DNA of 64,000 nt from Avrilella dinanensis. Lineage in GTDB: Bacteria; Bacteroidota; Bacteroidia; Flavobacteriales; Flavobacteriaceae. The stretch covers positions 1,862,417-1,926,416 of the forward strand of contig NZ_NIPO01000001.1 of NCBI RefSeq assembly GCF_002807015.1. The letters run 5' to 3'. Of the stretch, positions 16,629 through 25,984 are shown piece by piece (positions within the stretch are counted from its first letter, which is position 1; the number at the start of each line of letters is the position of its first letter). The notes beneath the pieces are model-generated. The model was not told where the DNA came from, searched no databases, and saw nothing but the letters and a program-made list of their open reading frames with translations. The translations under genes and the position numbers were made by a program.

Positions 16629-18557
16629 TTACTGCTTATATTTTCGTTTCAACTGGTCAAACGCAGATTGATTCACAACAATTTCAGCATTTTGTTTCAG
16701 TTGATTGTTCCATTCCGTTTCGTAAGAACTTTGGTAATCATATGCTACTCTGTTCTCGACTTCTTCCCAACCCGGAATTCTCGCAGAAACATAATCATCG
16801 ATAACCAAAACAGCATATTTACTTTTCACAGGAAATACCTGTACCGAGCCTTTATGATGATTTTTACTGTTTTTCAATCGCTCGTCGGTTTCCGCAATAT
16901 CGCCTTTGTACCAGGTTTCCGGCTGATGTTTTTCTACCGTTTTTTCGTAAGAATGATTCTTTTGGTAGAATTTCATGGCTTTTTCAGCTTGTTTTTTAGT
17001 ATCATAAATCAGTAATCCTCCGACAATTTTTGAAGGTTCCTGATATTTTTCAGCATTTGCTTTAAAATAATTTTGCTGAGCAATTGTGTCTTGCTTGGCT
17101 TTTGTCCAGATTTCCTGTTCCATCAAATCAAACAGCAACAAACCTTCGCGATATTCCTGAACCGTATGTTTGAATTCCGGATACATTTCCTCCAGATTTT
17201 CGTCATAGATTTGTTTCAGATTACGAGAAATAAATTCCTCCCATTCGTTAGAAAGATAGGTTTCACTAATTGTAAAATCGGCTTTTAGTTTTAGTCGGTT
17301 GTTCAGGAAATCAGCAAACTGATTGGCGGTAAATTCTCCGCCGTCATACGAGCCAATAACCTCATCAGCATTTTTCAGCACAGTCGGATTCCAATCTTTG
17401 CTGTTCGTTTTACCTTTATATAGACTCACAAGCGATTGCAACGCTTTTTGTTGAGGCTGAAAATGATATTTTTCCTGCAAATGCTTGTTCAAATCCTTTT
17501 GCAGCACCTGAGCCCGCGAATCGGAAATCACTCGCCTGCGGATATTGGCATATGATTCTTCGTAGGTTGGCATCGGCAGAATTTTGTCTAACTGCACGAT
17601 GTACCACGAACCTTTGTCCGAAAAAGGTTGGGTAAACTGTCCTTCACTCATCTCATAGACTTTATCGTCGATTCCCTGAACGCTCAATGAACCCGGATAA
17701 AATTTTTCTATTTTTCTGAAACCATTTTTCGCCCCATACACATAATGTTCAGATACTTCTTCGATAGGTTTTCCCTGTTGCAGTTCGGTATAGGCTTTCT
17801 TAATCATTTCCTCTGCCTGAGCTGCGTCGGCGAAATCCGCCTCATTGATGCGAATCATCGAAATCGAACGATAATAACGAATTGGTTTTTCGTCAGTTAC
17901 TTTTATGATATGGTAGCCAAAACGCGAACGAACCGGCTCAGAAACTTCGCCAACAGGTGTTTTGAAAGTCGCACTTTCAAACGGATAAACCATTCTGAAA
18001 ACAGTAAAATAGCCCAAATAACCTTTGTTTTGTTTTGCTGACGGGTCTTCGGAATATTCGACTGCCAACTCGCCAAAATCCATTCCTGACTGAGCTTTTT
18101 GGTACACGTTCATCGCTTTTTCATAAGCCTGCAAAGTATCCTGCGGCGAGGCAAACTGGTCAATGCGAATGAGAATATGTGAGGCTTCACGTTCGAATGA
18201 TGAGCGATCAAAGGCTTCTTTTATCAGTCCGTCCAAACGGGTTTCGTCTGTGAAATATTTCTCTGCCAGCTCTTTGCGGTGTTTTGCCAACTCTTCTTTA
18301 TAGCTCTCTTTTTCGTCTAATCCCAACGCATAGGCTTTCTGCACTTTTAGCTGATAAAGCACATACAAATCCATATAATTATCCAAATCTTTCTGGTTTT
18401 CATCTTTGAGCAAATCGAGGTTTTTGGTATATACCCGCTCGAAATCATCAACAGAATAACTATGGTTGTTGATGGTTAGTAGCACCTCGTTGGGCGACTG
18501 TGCATAAACCGTTGTAAATAAAAGCGAAAATACTAAAGCTAAAATCTGTTTGTACAT
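16629..18557 (-). CDS. Periplasmic peptidyl-prolyl isomerase with two parvulin domains (SurA/PpiD-like)
   Basis: The 642-residue protein has a signal peptide (1-19, ...TTVYAQ). A helical chaperone segment follows, then a clear parvulin domain (about 123-225: ASHILIRID, GMDFGELAVEYSEDPSA, GYLGYFTVFRMVYPFE, GEVSEPVRSRFGYHIIKV). A second, more diverged parvulin domain spans about 230-335. The long C-terminal region (about 350-642) is helical and repeats chaperone-like features. It should fold or escort outer-membrane and secreted proteins in the periplasm. It stands alone between a type A repeat and a 316-base gap. Confidence 0.9.
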   Translation of the reverse strand: MYKQILALVFSLLFTTVYAQSPNEVLLTINNHSYSVDDFERVYTKNLDLLKDENQKDLDNYMDLYVLYQLKVQKAYALGLDEKESYKEELAKHRKELAEKYFTDETRLDGLIKEAFDRSSFEREASHILIRIDQFASPQDTLQAYEKAMNVYQKAQSGMDFGELAVEYSEDPSAKQNKGYLGYFTVFRMVYPFESATFKTPVGEVSEPVRSRFGYHIIKVTDEKPIRYYRSISMIRINEADFADAAQAEEMIKKAYTELQQGKPIEEVSEHYVYGAKNGFRKIEKFYPGSLSVQGIDDKVYEMSEGQFTQPFSDKGSWYIVQLDKILPMPTYEESYANIRRRVISDSRAQVLQKDLNKHLQEKYHFQPQQKALQSLVSLYKGKTNSKDWNPTVLKNADEVIGSYDGGEFTANQFADFLNNRLKLKADFTISETYLSNEWEEFISRNLKQIYDENLEEMYPEFKHTVQEYREGLLLFDLMEQEIWTKAKQDTIAQQNYFKANAEKYQEPSKIVGGLLIYDTKKQAEKAMKFYQKNHSYEKTVEKHQPETWYKGDIAETDERLKNSKNHHKGSVQVFPVKSKYAVLVIDDYVSARIPGWEEVENRVAYDYQSSYETEWNNQLKQNAEIVVNQSAFDQLKRKYKQ

Positions 18558-18873
18558 AAATTGAAATTTTTGAAAAACAAAAATACATATTTTTTTGAGA
18601 GGTTGGTCAACTCAAAACAGATATAGGATTTGTTAATTTTTAAACCAAGTTTTTATATCTGCGAAAAAATTAAGATATTTGAAGTTACGAAATGAGTCAT
18701 AGCACTTTATCTAAAGAATGATGACGAATTCCATTTAACCATAGACAGATAAAGACAACAAATGAAATATTGGGAAGGACTTTTAGCACAACTCAAATAC
18801 TTCATCAAGCGCAAGCCTGAATGAAACGGGTTGTTTTTCTTTATTTTTATGTTTAACTTAAAACAAACAGGTT
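18558..18873. other. Intergenic region upstream of hmgA
   Basis: This 316-base divergent region must hold promoters for the foldase (minus) and hmgA (plus). A TATGTTTA near 18848 resembles a -7 box for hmgA, with TTG only 14 bases upstream, so it is weak. A degenerate piece of the AACCACAGA-type repeat is near 18735. I see no gene or riboswitch. Confidence 0.4.
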
Positions 18874-20031
18874 ATGCCTTTATATCATAAATTAGGAAAT
18901 ATTCCGCCAAAACGCCATACCATTTTCAAAAAACCCAACGGAGATTATTATTACGAGCAGTTGTTCGGAACCGTAGGTTTTGATGGTATGTCCACCAATA
19001 TGTACCACGAGCACCGTCCGACACAGGTTAAGGAAATCAAAGGTTCTTACAGCGTAAAACCTGAAATTGCACGTGCCAACAATATTCAGTCTTATCGTCT
19101 GAGAGGATTTCAAGTTCCAAAAACACCTGATTTTTTGGAAAGCAGAAAACCGATGTTGACGAACAGCGATTGTACGATTACTTTGTCGGCACCTACGAAC
19201 AAAACACAGGATTATTTTTATAAAAACACCGATTCTGACGAGTTGATTTTCATTCACAGAGGAACGGGAAAACTGCGTACGTTTTTAGGAAATCTGGATT
19301 TCAAATACGGCGATTATTTAATAATTCCTCGTGGAATTATCTATAAAATCGACTTTGATACCGACGATAATCGTTTGTTTATTGTAGAATCACGTCGTCC
19401 GATTTACACACCTAAAAGATACCGCAACTGGTTCGGGCAGTTATTGGAACATTCGCCGTTTTGTGAACGCGATATCCGCCGTCCGGAAGAGTTGGAAACC
19501 TATGACGAAAAAGGCGAGTTTCTGGTAAAAGTCCGCAAACAGGACGAAATCTTTGATATGGTTTATGCTACGCACCCATTTGATGTTATCGGATACGACG
19601 GATATAACTTTCCTTACGCGTTTTCAATCCACGATTTCGAACCGATTACGGGAAGAATCCATCAACCGCCACCGGTACACCAAACCTTTGAAACCGATGC
19701 GTTTGTAGTATGTTCGTTCGTGCCACGTTTGTATGATTATCACCCGGATTCTATTCCGGCACCATACAATCACAGTAATATCGACTCTGATGAGGTGTTG
19801 TATTATGTGGACGGAGATTTTATGAGCCGAAACGATATCGAAGCCGGACATATTTCGTTACACCCGGCAGGAATCCCACACGGACCGCACCCGGGAGCAA
19901 TGGAACGAAGTATCGGAAAAGTCGATACGCAGGAATTAGCTGTAATGGTGGATACATTCAAACCGTTGATGGTAACAACAGAAGCGATGAAGATTGCCGA
20001 CGAACAATATTATCAGTCGTGGTTGGAGTAA
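18874..20031 (+). CDS. hmgA: Homogentisate 1,2-dioxygenase
   Basis: The 385-residue enzyme opens the aromatic ring of homogentisate with O2 to give maleylacetoacetate, a late step of tyrosine and phenylalanine degradation. The C-terminal cupin with LHPAGIPHGPHPGAMERSIG carries His and Glu iron ligands. DEVLYYVDGDF and GRIHQPPPVHQTF are also family hallmarks. The protein is shorter than the human enzyme (about 445), as is usual in Bacteroidota. hppD, which makes homogentisate, is downstream on the same strand, separated by a small four-helix-bundle gene that looks inserted. Confidence 0.95.
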   Translation: MPLYHKLGNIPPKRHTIFKKPNGDYYYEQLFGTVGFDGMSTNMYHEHRPTQVKEIKGSYSVKPEIARANNIQSYRLRGFQVPKTPDFLESRKPMLTNSDCTITLSAPTNKTQDYFYKNTDSDELIFIHRGTGKLRTFLGNLDFKYGDYLIIPRGIIYKIDFDTDDNRLFIVESRRPIYTPKRYRNWFGQLLEHSPFCERDIRRPEELETYDEKGEFLVKVRKQDEIFDMVYATHPFDVIGYDGYNFPYAFSIHDFEPITGRIHQPPPVHQTFETDAFVVCSFVPRLYDYHPDSIPAPYNHSNIDSDEVLYYVDGDFMSRNDIEAGHISLHPAGIPHGPHPGAMERSIGKVDTQELAVMVDTFKPLMVTTEAMKIADEQYYQSWLE

Positions 20032-20033
20032 TG

Positions 20034-20070
20034 TTAATTAGATAATTAGCCAATGTGCGAATTAGCGAAT
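20034..20070. repeat. GCTAATT-type repeat, left of the four-helix-bundle gene
   Basis: The sequence TTAGCCAATGTGCGAATTAGCGAA matches, in inverted orientation, the repeat at 20443-20479. It begins 3 bases after the hmgA stop. Confidence 0.65.
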
Positions 20071-20088
20071 GCAATAGAAGTAATTTAA

Positions 20089-20448
20089 ATGAATTTTACT
20101 AATAGTCCTAAATATCAAAACAATCCAGTTCTTAAAGAAACTTTTGAGTTAGCTCTCATGATTGTTAATTACACGGAATTATTAGAGAAAAATCATAAAT
20201 TCGTAATCGCTAAACAGCTTACAGGTACATCAATCGGTGCGAATGTCAAGGAAGCCCAAAATGCCGAAAGTAAAGCAGATTTTATCCATAAGATGAAAAT
20301 AGCCTTAAAAGAAGCAGACGAAACGGAATATTGGCTTTTTATATGTGAAAATTTAGAAAGTTATCCCAACCCAGTGGGCTTATTAGAGAAATTAAACGGA
20401 GTATTAAAACTATTAAACAAAATAATTAGCAGTTCCAAACAAAATTAG
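20089..20448 (+). CDS. Four-helix-bundle protein (23S rRNA intervening-sequence type)
   Basis: The 119-residue protein is of the family first found in 23S rRNA intervening sequences. It shows the typical ELALMIVNYTELL, LTGTSIGANVKEAQNAES and KMKIALKEADETEYWL segments. Family function is uncertain; the structure is a pentameric helical bundle and a relative (bAvd) serves diversity-generating retroelements. It lies between hmgA and hppD but has no link to tyrosine degradation. Inverted GCTAATT-type repeats flank it, and its stop codon lies inside the right one. Confidence 0.92.
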   Translation: MNFTNSPKYQNNPVLKETFELALMIVNYTELLEKNHKFVIAKQLTGTSIGANVKEAQNAESKADFIHKMKIALKEADETEYWLFICENLESYPNPVGLLEKLNGVLKLLNKIISSSKQN

Positions 20449-20479
20449 CAAATCCGCTAATTGGCTAACTCGCTAATAA
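20443..20479. repeat. GCTAATT-type repeat, right of the four-helix-bundle gene
   Basis: The sequence ATTAGCAAATCCGCTAATTG continues with GCTAACTCGCTAAT. Its reverse complement aligns with 20034-20070. Fragments of the same type occur near 12640, 16594, 61900 and 63240. Confidence 0.65.
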
Positions 20480-20496
20480 ATTAAACAACAATAATT

Positions 20497-21660
20497 ATGT
20501 CACAACAAGATTTAAAATCAGTAGAATACGGATTAGATAAAATATTTGAAGGAGCACAAGATTTCCTTCCGATTTTAGGAACAGATTACGTAGAGTTTTA
20601 CGTAGGAAATGCTAAACAAGCAGCACATTATTACAAAACAGCTTTCGGTTTTCAGTCTGAAGCTTATTCAGGTTTAGAAACGGGTGTAAGAGACAGAGCG
20701 TCTTATGTTATCAAACAGGATAAAATCCGTTTGGTATTAACGACCGCTTTAAACTCACAATCTCCTATCGGAGAGCACGTTAAAAAACACGGAGACGGCG
20801 TAAAAGTTATTGCTTTGTGGGTGGAAGATGCCCGGAAATCTTACGAAGAAACCGTTAAGCGTGGTGCAAAATCGTTTATGGAACCAACCGTAACCAAAGA
20901 CGAAAACGGCGAAATCGTTCAGGCAGGTATTTTTGCGTATGGCGAAACGGTTTTCTTATTTACAGAACGTAAAAACTACAATGGTTTGTTTTTACCGGGA
21001 TATGTAAAATGGGAAACTGATTACAATCCGGAGCCGGTAGGTCTGAAATTTGTGGACCACATGGTAGGAAACGTAGGCTGGAATCAAATGAATGTCTGGG
21101 TAAAATGGTTTGAGGATATCATGGGATTCGTGAATTTCCTTTCATTCGATGACAAGCAGATTACCACAGAATATTCGGCTTTGATGTCAAAAGTAATGGC
21201 AAACGGAAACGGGCGTATCAAATTTCCGATTAACGAGCCTGCAGAAGGAAAGAAAAAATCTCAAATCGAAGAATACCTGGATTTCTACGAAGGAGAAGGT
21301 GTACAACACATTGCTGTGGCAACAGACGACATTATTAAGACCGTTGCTGATATGAAAAGTCGTGGTGTAGAATTCCTTTCTACTCCTCCACAAACATATT
21401 ATGATGCGATTCCTGAGCGTTTGAAAGACCACATGGATAAATTCAAAGAAGACATCAACGAATTGCAAAAACTTGGAATTATGATTGATGCCGACGACGA
21501 AGGTTACTTGTTACAAATTTTTACCAAGCCGGTAGAAGACCGCCCGACTCTATTCTTTGAAGTAATTCAGCGTATGGGAGCCAGAGGTTTCGGAGCAGGA
21601 AACTTCAAAGCGTTGTTTGAATCTATCGAAAGAGAGCAAGAAAAACGCGGAACGTTGTAA
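20497..21660 (+). CDS. hppD: 4-hydroxyphenylpyruvate dioxygenase
   Basis: The 387-residue Fe(II) enzyme converts 4-hydroxyphenylpyruvate to homogentisate. The iron ligands of the family are present: His188 in FVDHMVGN, His271 in VQHIAV and Glu355 in LFFEVIQR. Two VOC-type halves are visible, with the catalytic half C-terminal, and the C-terminal helix contains RGFGAGNFKALFESIE. Together with hmgA it forms a two-step tyrosine breakdown route. The fumarylacetoacetase step is not in this window. Confidence 0.96.
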   Translation: MSQQDLKSVEYGLDKIFEGAQDFLPILGTDYVEFYVGNAKQAAHYYKTAFGFQSEAYSGLETGVRDRASYVIKQDKIRLVLTTALNSQSPIGEHVKKHGDGVKVIALWVEDARKSYEETVKRGAKSFMEPTVTKDENGEIVQAGIFAYGETVFLFTERKNYNGLFLPGYVKWETDYNPEPVGLKFVDHMVGNVGWNQMNVWVKWFEDIMGFVNFLSFDDKQITTEYSALMSKVMANGNGRIKFPINEPAEGKKKSQIEEYLDFYEGEGVQHIAVATDDIIKTVADMKSRGVEFLSTPPQTYYDAIPERLKDHMDKFKEDINELQKLGIMIDADDEGYLLQIFTKPVEDRPTLFFEVIQRMGARGFGAGNFKALFESIEREQEKRGTL

Positions 21661-21791
21661 AATTAAGAGCCTGTTTAAATTTGTATTGTAAAAATGTTTA
21701 TAGGTTATTTTTGAGATAGAACAAGGCAAATTTTCAAAGGATAGCAGAGCTATCGTTTTAAAATATTGTGCAGTTGTGGTAGCTAGCAGAA

Positions 21792-22508
21792 TTACTTCAC
21801 TACTTTTAACTCAAAATACAAACCGTTCATAAATTCCACCTCGTCTTTATAAAGAAAATACTTACCATTGTGAGATTTGCCTTTGACTATCTTGGTTTCT
21901 AATATCGGTTTTTGTTTTTCTCGTAAAGGTCCAGAAATAATAGCATCATGCAAAACCTCTGATTCGTCAGTATTTAAAAACTCAAAACCTATGTAAACAG
22001 GCTCATCTTTATTTATTTCCACAACATAATTAAACTCAAAGGTTACTTCGCTACCCTTTTTTTTAAATAATGATACTCCACTTTTCATATCTCTAACTTG
22101 AATAAAGTTGTCGTATACTAAGGAAATTGTATCACTTGAAGGACTTATTTGATATATAATCGGTCTGAGTGCTTTCTTGATAGCAGTAGTATTTCCGGCG
22201 GTAAGCAATATAAATGATACACCATTAAATCGTATATCTTTATTAGGTATGTATTTGGTAACAACTTGACTACCTTGATGTATAGGATAATTATGCATCG
22301 AATTACTCCAATCAGCAATTTTTGGCTTCTTAAAAATTTTTGTCCATTTCGAATCTATTTTTTCAATTTGTATAATCAACTCTTCTAATGTAGTATCTTC
22401 TACTTCATTGGCGATAGAATTTGATTGGGCGTGTAAAGCACCGGTAATTGCTAAAAACAAAATGACAAAGTATTTTCTTGACACAATATAACCTTTAAGA
22501 AGTAACAT
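21792..22508 (-). CDS. Hypothetical secreted protein
   Basis: The 238-residue protein has an N-terminal signal peptide (to about ALHAQ, residue 28) and no recognised domain. The mature part is mixed alpha/beta with alternating hydrophobic residues. It follows the lipoprotein gene after 15 bases and shares its promoter and leader, so the two products probably act together in the envelope. Confidence 0.6.
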   Translation of the reverse strand: MLLLKGYIVSRKYFVILFLAITGALHAQSNSIANEVEDTTLEELIIQIEKIDSKWTKIFKKPKIADWSNSMHNYPIHQGSQVVTKYIPNKDIRFNGVSFILLTAGNTTAIKKALRPIIYQISPSSDTISLVYDNFIQVRDMKSGVSLFKKKGSEVTFEFNYVVEINKDEPVYIGFEFLNTDESEVLHDAIISGPLREKQKPILETKIVKGKSHNGKYFLYKDEVEFMNGLYFELKVVK

Positions 22509-22523
22509 ATTATAATCTAATTT

Positions 22524-23183
22524 TTAGGAACAAGGATGTATCCCTGAAATATCATAATCTACATCTGCTACCATTCCTAAAAAATATTTAGTCTTAGTCC
22601 AGTATGTTATACAACCTGTTACTTCTCCATCAGCCCCATATACAGGTCTTTCAACTTTTTTAGTACAATTACCCCAAACTTTTTTCCAAAAACCACAGTC
22701 TTTTTTTGAAGCCACTGTTACATAATCATTTGAATATTTAATAAAATCAAATTTATCAGTAACTAAATAATCATTTGAAGTCCTTAGATTATTAAATGAA
22801 CTAGTTTTGCTTTCTTTTGAGTCAAAGATAGTCAAAATATCATTGTTTCTATCCACATCTGCGAAATATAAAAAATCTCCGTTGTTCAAATCGCTTACTA
22901 CGTAACCTCTAGCTTCTCCATCGACAACAAGTTCTTTAATCTGAATCAAATCTCCTTCTCCTGAATCAATGTCGATAGTTCGTCCTTCTGTAAAATCCTT
23001 TTTATAAAAATCTTTAGCGTATCTAGCATAATCAACAGACGATGTAGATTTTATAGAGTTTTGTTCGGTTTCGTTCACGCTCTCTATTTTATTACCTGAA
23101 TCATCTGAGCTACAAGCGACAAACCCTGTGGCAATAAAAGCCACACCTAAAATGCTTAATGCGATTTTCTTAAAATTTTTCAT
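22524..23183 (-). CDS. Hypothetical lipoprotein with regulated leader
   Basis: The 219-residue protein has a lipoprotein signal (LGVAFIATGFVAC, lipobox Cys24) followed by SSDDSGN, the acidic motif typical of surface-exposed Bacteroidota lipoproteins. The mature domain is unrecognised. It has a Cys-rich patch (KKDCGFWKKVWGNCTKK) and ends in a Cys-Ser. Its upstream 145 bases are almost identical to those of the small secreted protein gene at 27690-28010, so the two genes should respond to the same signal. Confidence 0.65.
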   Translation of the reverse strand: MKNFKKIALSILGVAFIATGFVACSSDDSGNKIESVNETEQNSIKSTSSVDYARYAKDFYKKDFTEGRTIDIDSGEGDLIQIKELVVDGEARGYVVSDLNNGDFLYFADVDRNNDILTIFDSKESKTSSFNNLRTSNDYLVTDKFDFIKYSNDYVTVASKKDCGFWKKVWGNCTKKVERPVYGADGEVTGCITYWTKTKYFLGMVADVDYDISGIHPCS

Positions 23184-23330
23184 ACGAAATAAATTTGTTT
23201 GTTAATAATAAGTTTAATGGTGTAAACTTAAGGTTCGTATGAAAAAAATCTTATTCTAAAGGCGAATAATTTTATTCTAATTTAGAATAAACTAATTTTT
23301 TATGTGACTTTTTTGAAAAAACAGGCTCTA
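23184..23330 (-). promoter_or_regulatory. Duplicated structured leader/operator, copy 1
   Basis: This region is nearly identical to 28011-28156. TTCGTATG across the start codon (23181-23188) can pair with CATACGAA at 23234-23241 on the mRNA strand. Inside it AAGTTTA/TAAACTT (23210-23216 and 23223-23229) forms a second hairpin. Upstream are two operator-like palindromes: TTATTC-N7-GAATAA at 23251-23269 and TTATTCTAA-T-TTAGAATAA at 23272-23290. Confidence 0.75.
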
Positions 23331-23332
23331 AG

Positions 23333-25984
23333 TTAAAAAGAAAAAATTGCTCCGGCATTGACAAATCCGGACAAAGTTCTCATAATGATTTCCTGTGTGT
23401 AATAAGGCGTTATAATCAAGTTGTTTTTGGTATTATCGTTTCGTATATTCAACATATTTTGCGCATTCAGATAAAACTGTATGTTTTTACTAAAATTGTA
23501 TTGTGCTCGGAAACCTAAGTCGAAAATGTTCTGTGAACGCATTGATGACGATTGATACAAATAATAATTTGTATCTACATTCCAGTTCAGTTTTTTATCA
23601 AGGGCTAATCCAGTCAGGGAAACAAATGGTGTTATTCTTTCTAATTTGGCAGAATTACGTTCAGCATTTATTTCATTTTCGCTCACATTGTTCATATAAT
23701 TAATTCCCGCATTGAAATTGAAAGGACTGTCGTTGTAGTAAGACTGTATGGTCAAATTTGCGGATAGGTTGTAATTTGTATTGTCGCTTGGCATATTATT
23801 CAAAATCGTTTGTAATTGAGAAATTGTTCCAAATGAATTAAACTTTATACCATAAGGAACTTCACGGAATTTTTTATTGAAAGTTATATTGGCAGATGTT
23901 GTGGAATTTACATCGAGGTACTGAAACTGTTGCTCCGAGACCAATTCGGTATTAATATACGATTTCTCCAGCTTTTTTCTTGCCTTGCTGTAAGAAAGCG
24001 AAACAGTAGAAAAAATATTTTTTTCCGGAACAATATACACCATTCCGACGCTGTAGGCATCAGTAATCATTCTTTCCGGATTTAAGAATGACGGTTTCAG
24101 ATAAGACCGGTAATCTTCAATAATATTGCCAGTTAGAAATTGATTAACAGAAAAACCGTTCAAATTGGAATTATACGAACCAAAAACAGTACTGTTCTTG
24201 GTTAACCCATAAGAAATACTTGCATTTGGCAAAATAGCCGTTATCGATTTTTTTGAATGATTGTAAAGAAAATGATTTGTGTCATTATATTGTAAACCTA
24301 AATTGTAACTGAGACCTGAATTTTTTAAAGTTCCTTGGTATTGCAAGCTAAAACTGTGTTCTTTTTTTTCATATTTATCATTCAGTTGAAATGATGATAA
24401 TTCGGTTATGTGATTGCTTAAATGTTCATTTTCCCAACCTGAATATGCCTGAAAAATAAGGTTATTCATGCCCAATTTCCAGGTAGCTGTTCCGGATATT
24501 CCGGCGTGATTGTTTTTTACTTTGGTATGCTGTTGTAAATCAAATTGATTGCTGCCAAACCACGAAAACATTTCTGAGGAATGAAAACCCTTATCTGTGT
24601 TGGCATTACTGTAATCATAAAAAACGATGGCGTCCAACAACAGATTTTTACTTAAACGATTTTTATATATCGCATTGATGCCAAGGTTGTTGGTTTTTAC
24701 TTTTACATCATTGTCAAAAGATAAATTTGGAACATCAGACAGAAAAACCGATGCTATGGATTGATTTTGTTGGTCTTTGGACCAAAGGGAATAAGCATTG
24801 ATTTTGAAATAGGCATTGTTTTTAAATTTTTTCTCGTATTTCAATACATTTGATGCGTAAGCAGATTTCCCTTCGATTTCGTCGGTGCGTTGGATATTAT
24901 TTGATTGATCATCAAAAAAAGTCTGTTGGTTAATCGTTTGCTCTGACTGGTTCAAAACATTAAACGTAGAAATAAATTCGAGTCGTTCGTTTTTATTAAA
25001 TTTATGAGCAAGATTGAGTGTATAATTGGTCAATCGGCGTGATCGTACATCATCTTGAGCAAACAAAAAAGAAGGTAAATTCTGGCTTGATACCGAGCTG
25101 CCTACTTTCGGAAGTTGTTCGCGAACCATATTTTTACCATTCATATTCCGAATATCCAGATAATCTTTGACAGACAGCACACTGTAATTGATATTATTGG
25201 TATTTGCGATCAAACTAAACATCGTTTTTTCTCCGAAATTGTATAAATTTCCGTGTGCATTATAACGGTTTTTTATTCCTGCCTCTATGTCAATATTTCC
25301 TTTGAAACGATGTTTATAATCCTCTTTTATGCCGATATTTAAAGCTGTTTTTCCGGAATTTTCAAAATCTTTCATGCTGGACAGGTTTTGGTAATTCGTC
25401 AGCAATTCAATTTTCTGAATCATTTCTGCCGTAATGTTTTCATTGGCAATTTGATGATTCTTGTCGAAGAACTCATTTCCATCAAACAAAAGATGGTCAA
25501 TAAGCACGCCATTGTATCTTATTTTTCCGTCTTCGTCGATAGCTAATCCCGGCAGTTTATCTATCACATCTTTGAGTTTCAACTCAGAACCATCGAGTAA
25601 CGAAACCAAATTATAGCTCAATGTATCGCCTCGTTTAATCACATCATAGGCTTTGGTTTCAATGATTATTTCTTCGAGTTCGTTAAGTTTTGGTTCTAAA
25701 ATGATTTGCACTTTTCCGGGTTCATTCAGCAACAACTCTCGGGATTCATACGATAAATGGCTTAGTTTTATTTTTAGAGGGAACGAAACATTATTGGCGG
25801 AAATAGTAAATGCTCCGTTCTTGTCAGATTGTGTAAAAGAAATGATTTTTCCGGTATCCGGATTAAGCAATTGCACGTTTGCCAAAGGAATTTTATTTTC
25901 ATCGATGTCCTGCACAACACCAGTAACGGTTTGTGCGTAACCATTGCAAATCGAAAAAAGAAACAAAAATAAAAATATTCGCAT
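23333..25984 (-). CDS. TonB-dependent receptor-like outer-membrane protein
   Basis: The 883-residue protein has a signal peptide (1-17) and a carboxypeptidase-regulatory-like beta sandwich (about 19-95, VTGVVQDIDENKIPLANVQL). A plug-like region with LKDVIDKLPGLAIDEDGKIRYNG comes next, then a long beta-barrel ending in Phe (GAIFSF). I see no clear TonB box, so it may be a TonB-independent relative. Its start overlaps the stop of the second GLPGLI gene by one base, so they form one operon. It likely moves or binds a substrate at the outer membrane with the GLPGLI proteins. Confidence 0.85.
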   Translation of the reverse strand: MRIFLFLFLFSICNGYAQTVTGVVQDIDENKIPLANVQLLNPDTGKIISFTQSDKNGAFTISANNVSFPLKIKLSHLSYESRELLLNEPGKVQIILEPKLNELEEIIIETKAYDVIKRGDTLSYNLVSLLDGSELKLKDVIDKLPGLAIDEDGKIRYNGVLIDHLLFDGNEFFDKNHQIANENITAEMIQKIELLTNYQNLSSMKDFENSGKTALNIGIKEDYKHRFKGNIDIEAGIKNRYNAHGNLYNFGEKTMFSLIANTNNINYSVLSVKDYLDIRNMNGKNMVREQLPKVGSSVSSQNLPSFLFAQDDVRSRRLTNYTLNLAHKFNKNERLEFISTFNVLNQSEQTINQQTFFDDQSNNIQRTDEIEGKSAYASNVLKYEKKFKNNAYFKINAYSLWSKDQQNQSIASVFLSDVPNLSFDNDVKVKTNNLGINAIYKNRLSKNLLLDAIVFYDYSNANTDKGFHSSEMFSWFGSNQFDLQQHTKVKNNHAGISGTATWKLGMNNLIFQAYSGWENEHLSNHITELSSFQLNDKYEKKEHSFSLQYQGTLKNSGLSYNLGLQYNDTNHFLYNHSKKSITAILPNASISYGLTKNSTVFGSYNSNLNGFSVNQFLTGNIIEDYRSYLKPSFLNPERMITDAYSVGMVYIVPEKNIFSTVSLSYSKARKKLEKSYINTELVSEQQFQYLDVNSTTSANITFNKKFREVPYGIKFNSFGTISQLQTILNNMPSDNTNYNLSANLTIQSYYNDSPFNFNAGINYMNNVSENEINAERNSAKLERITPFVSLTGLALDKKLNWNVDTNYYLYQSSSMRSQNIFDLGFRAQYNFSKNIQFYLNAQNMLNIRNDNTKNNLIITPYYTQEIIMRTLSGFVNAGAIFSF

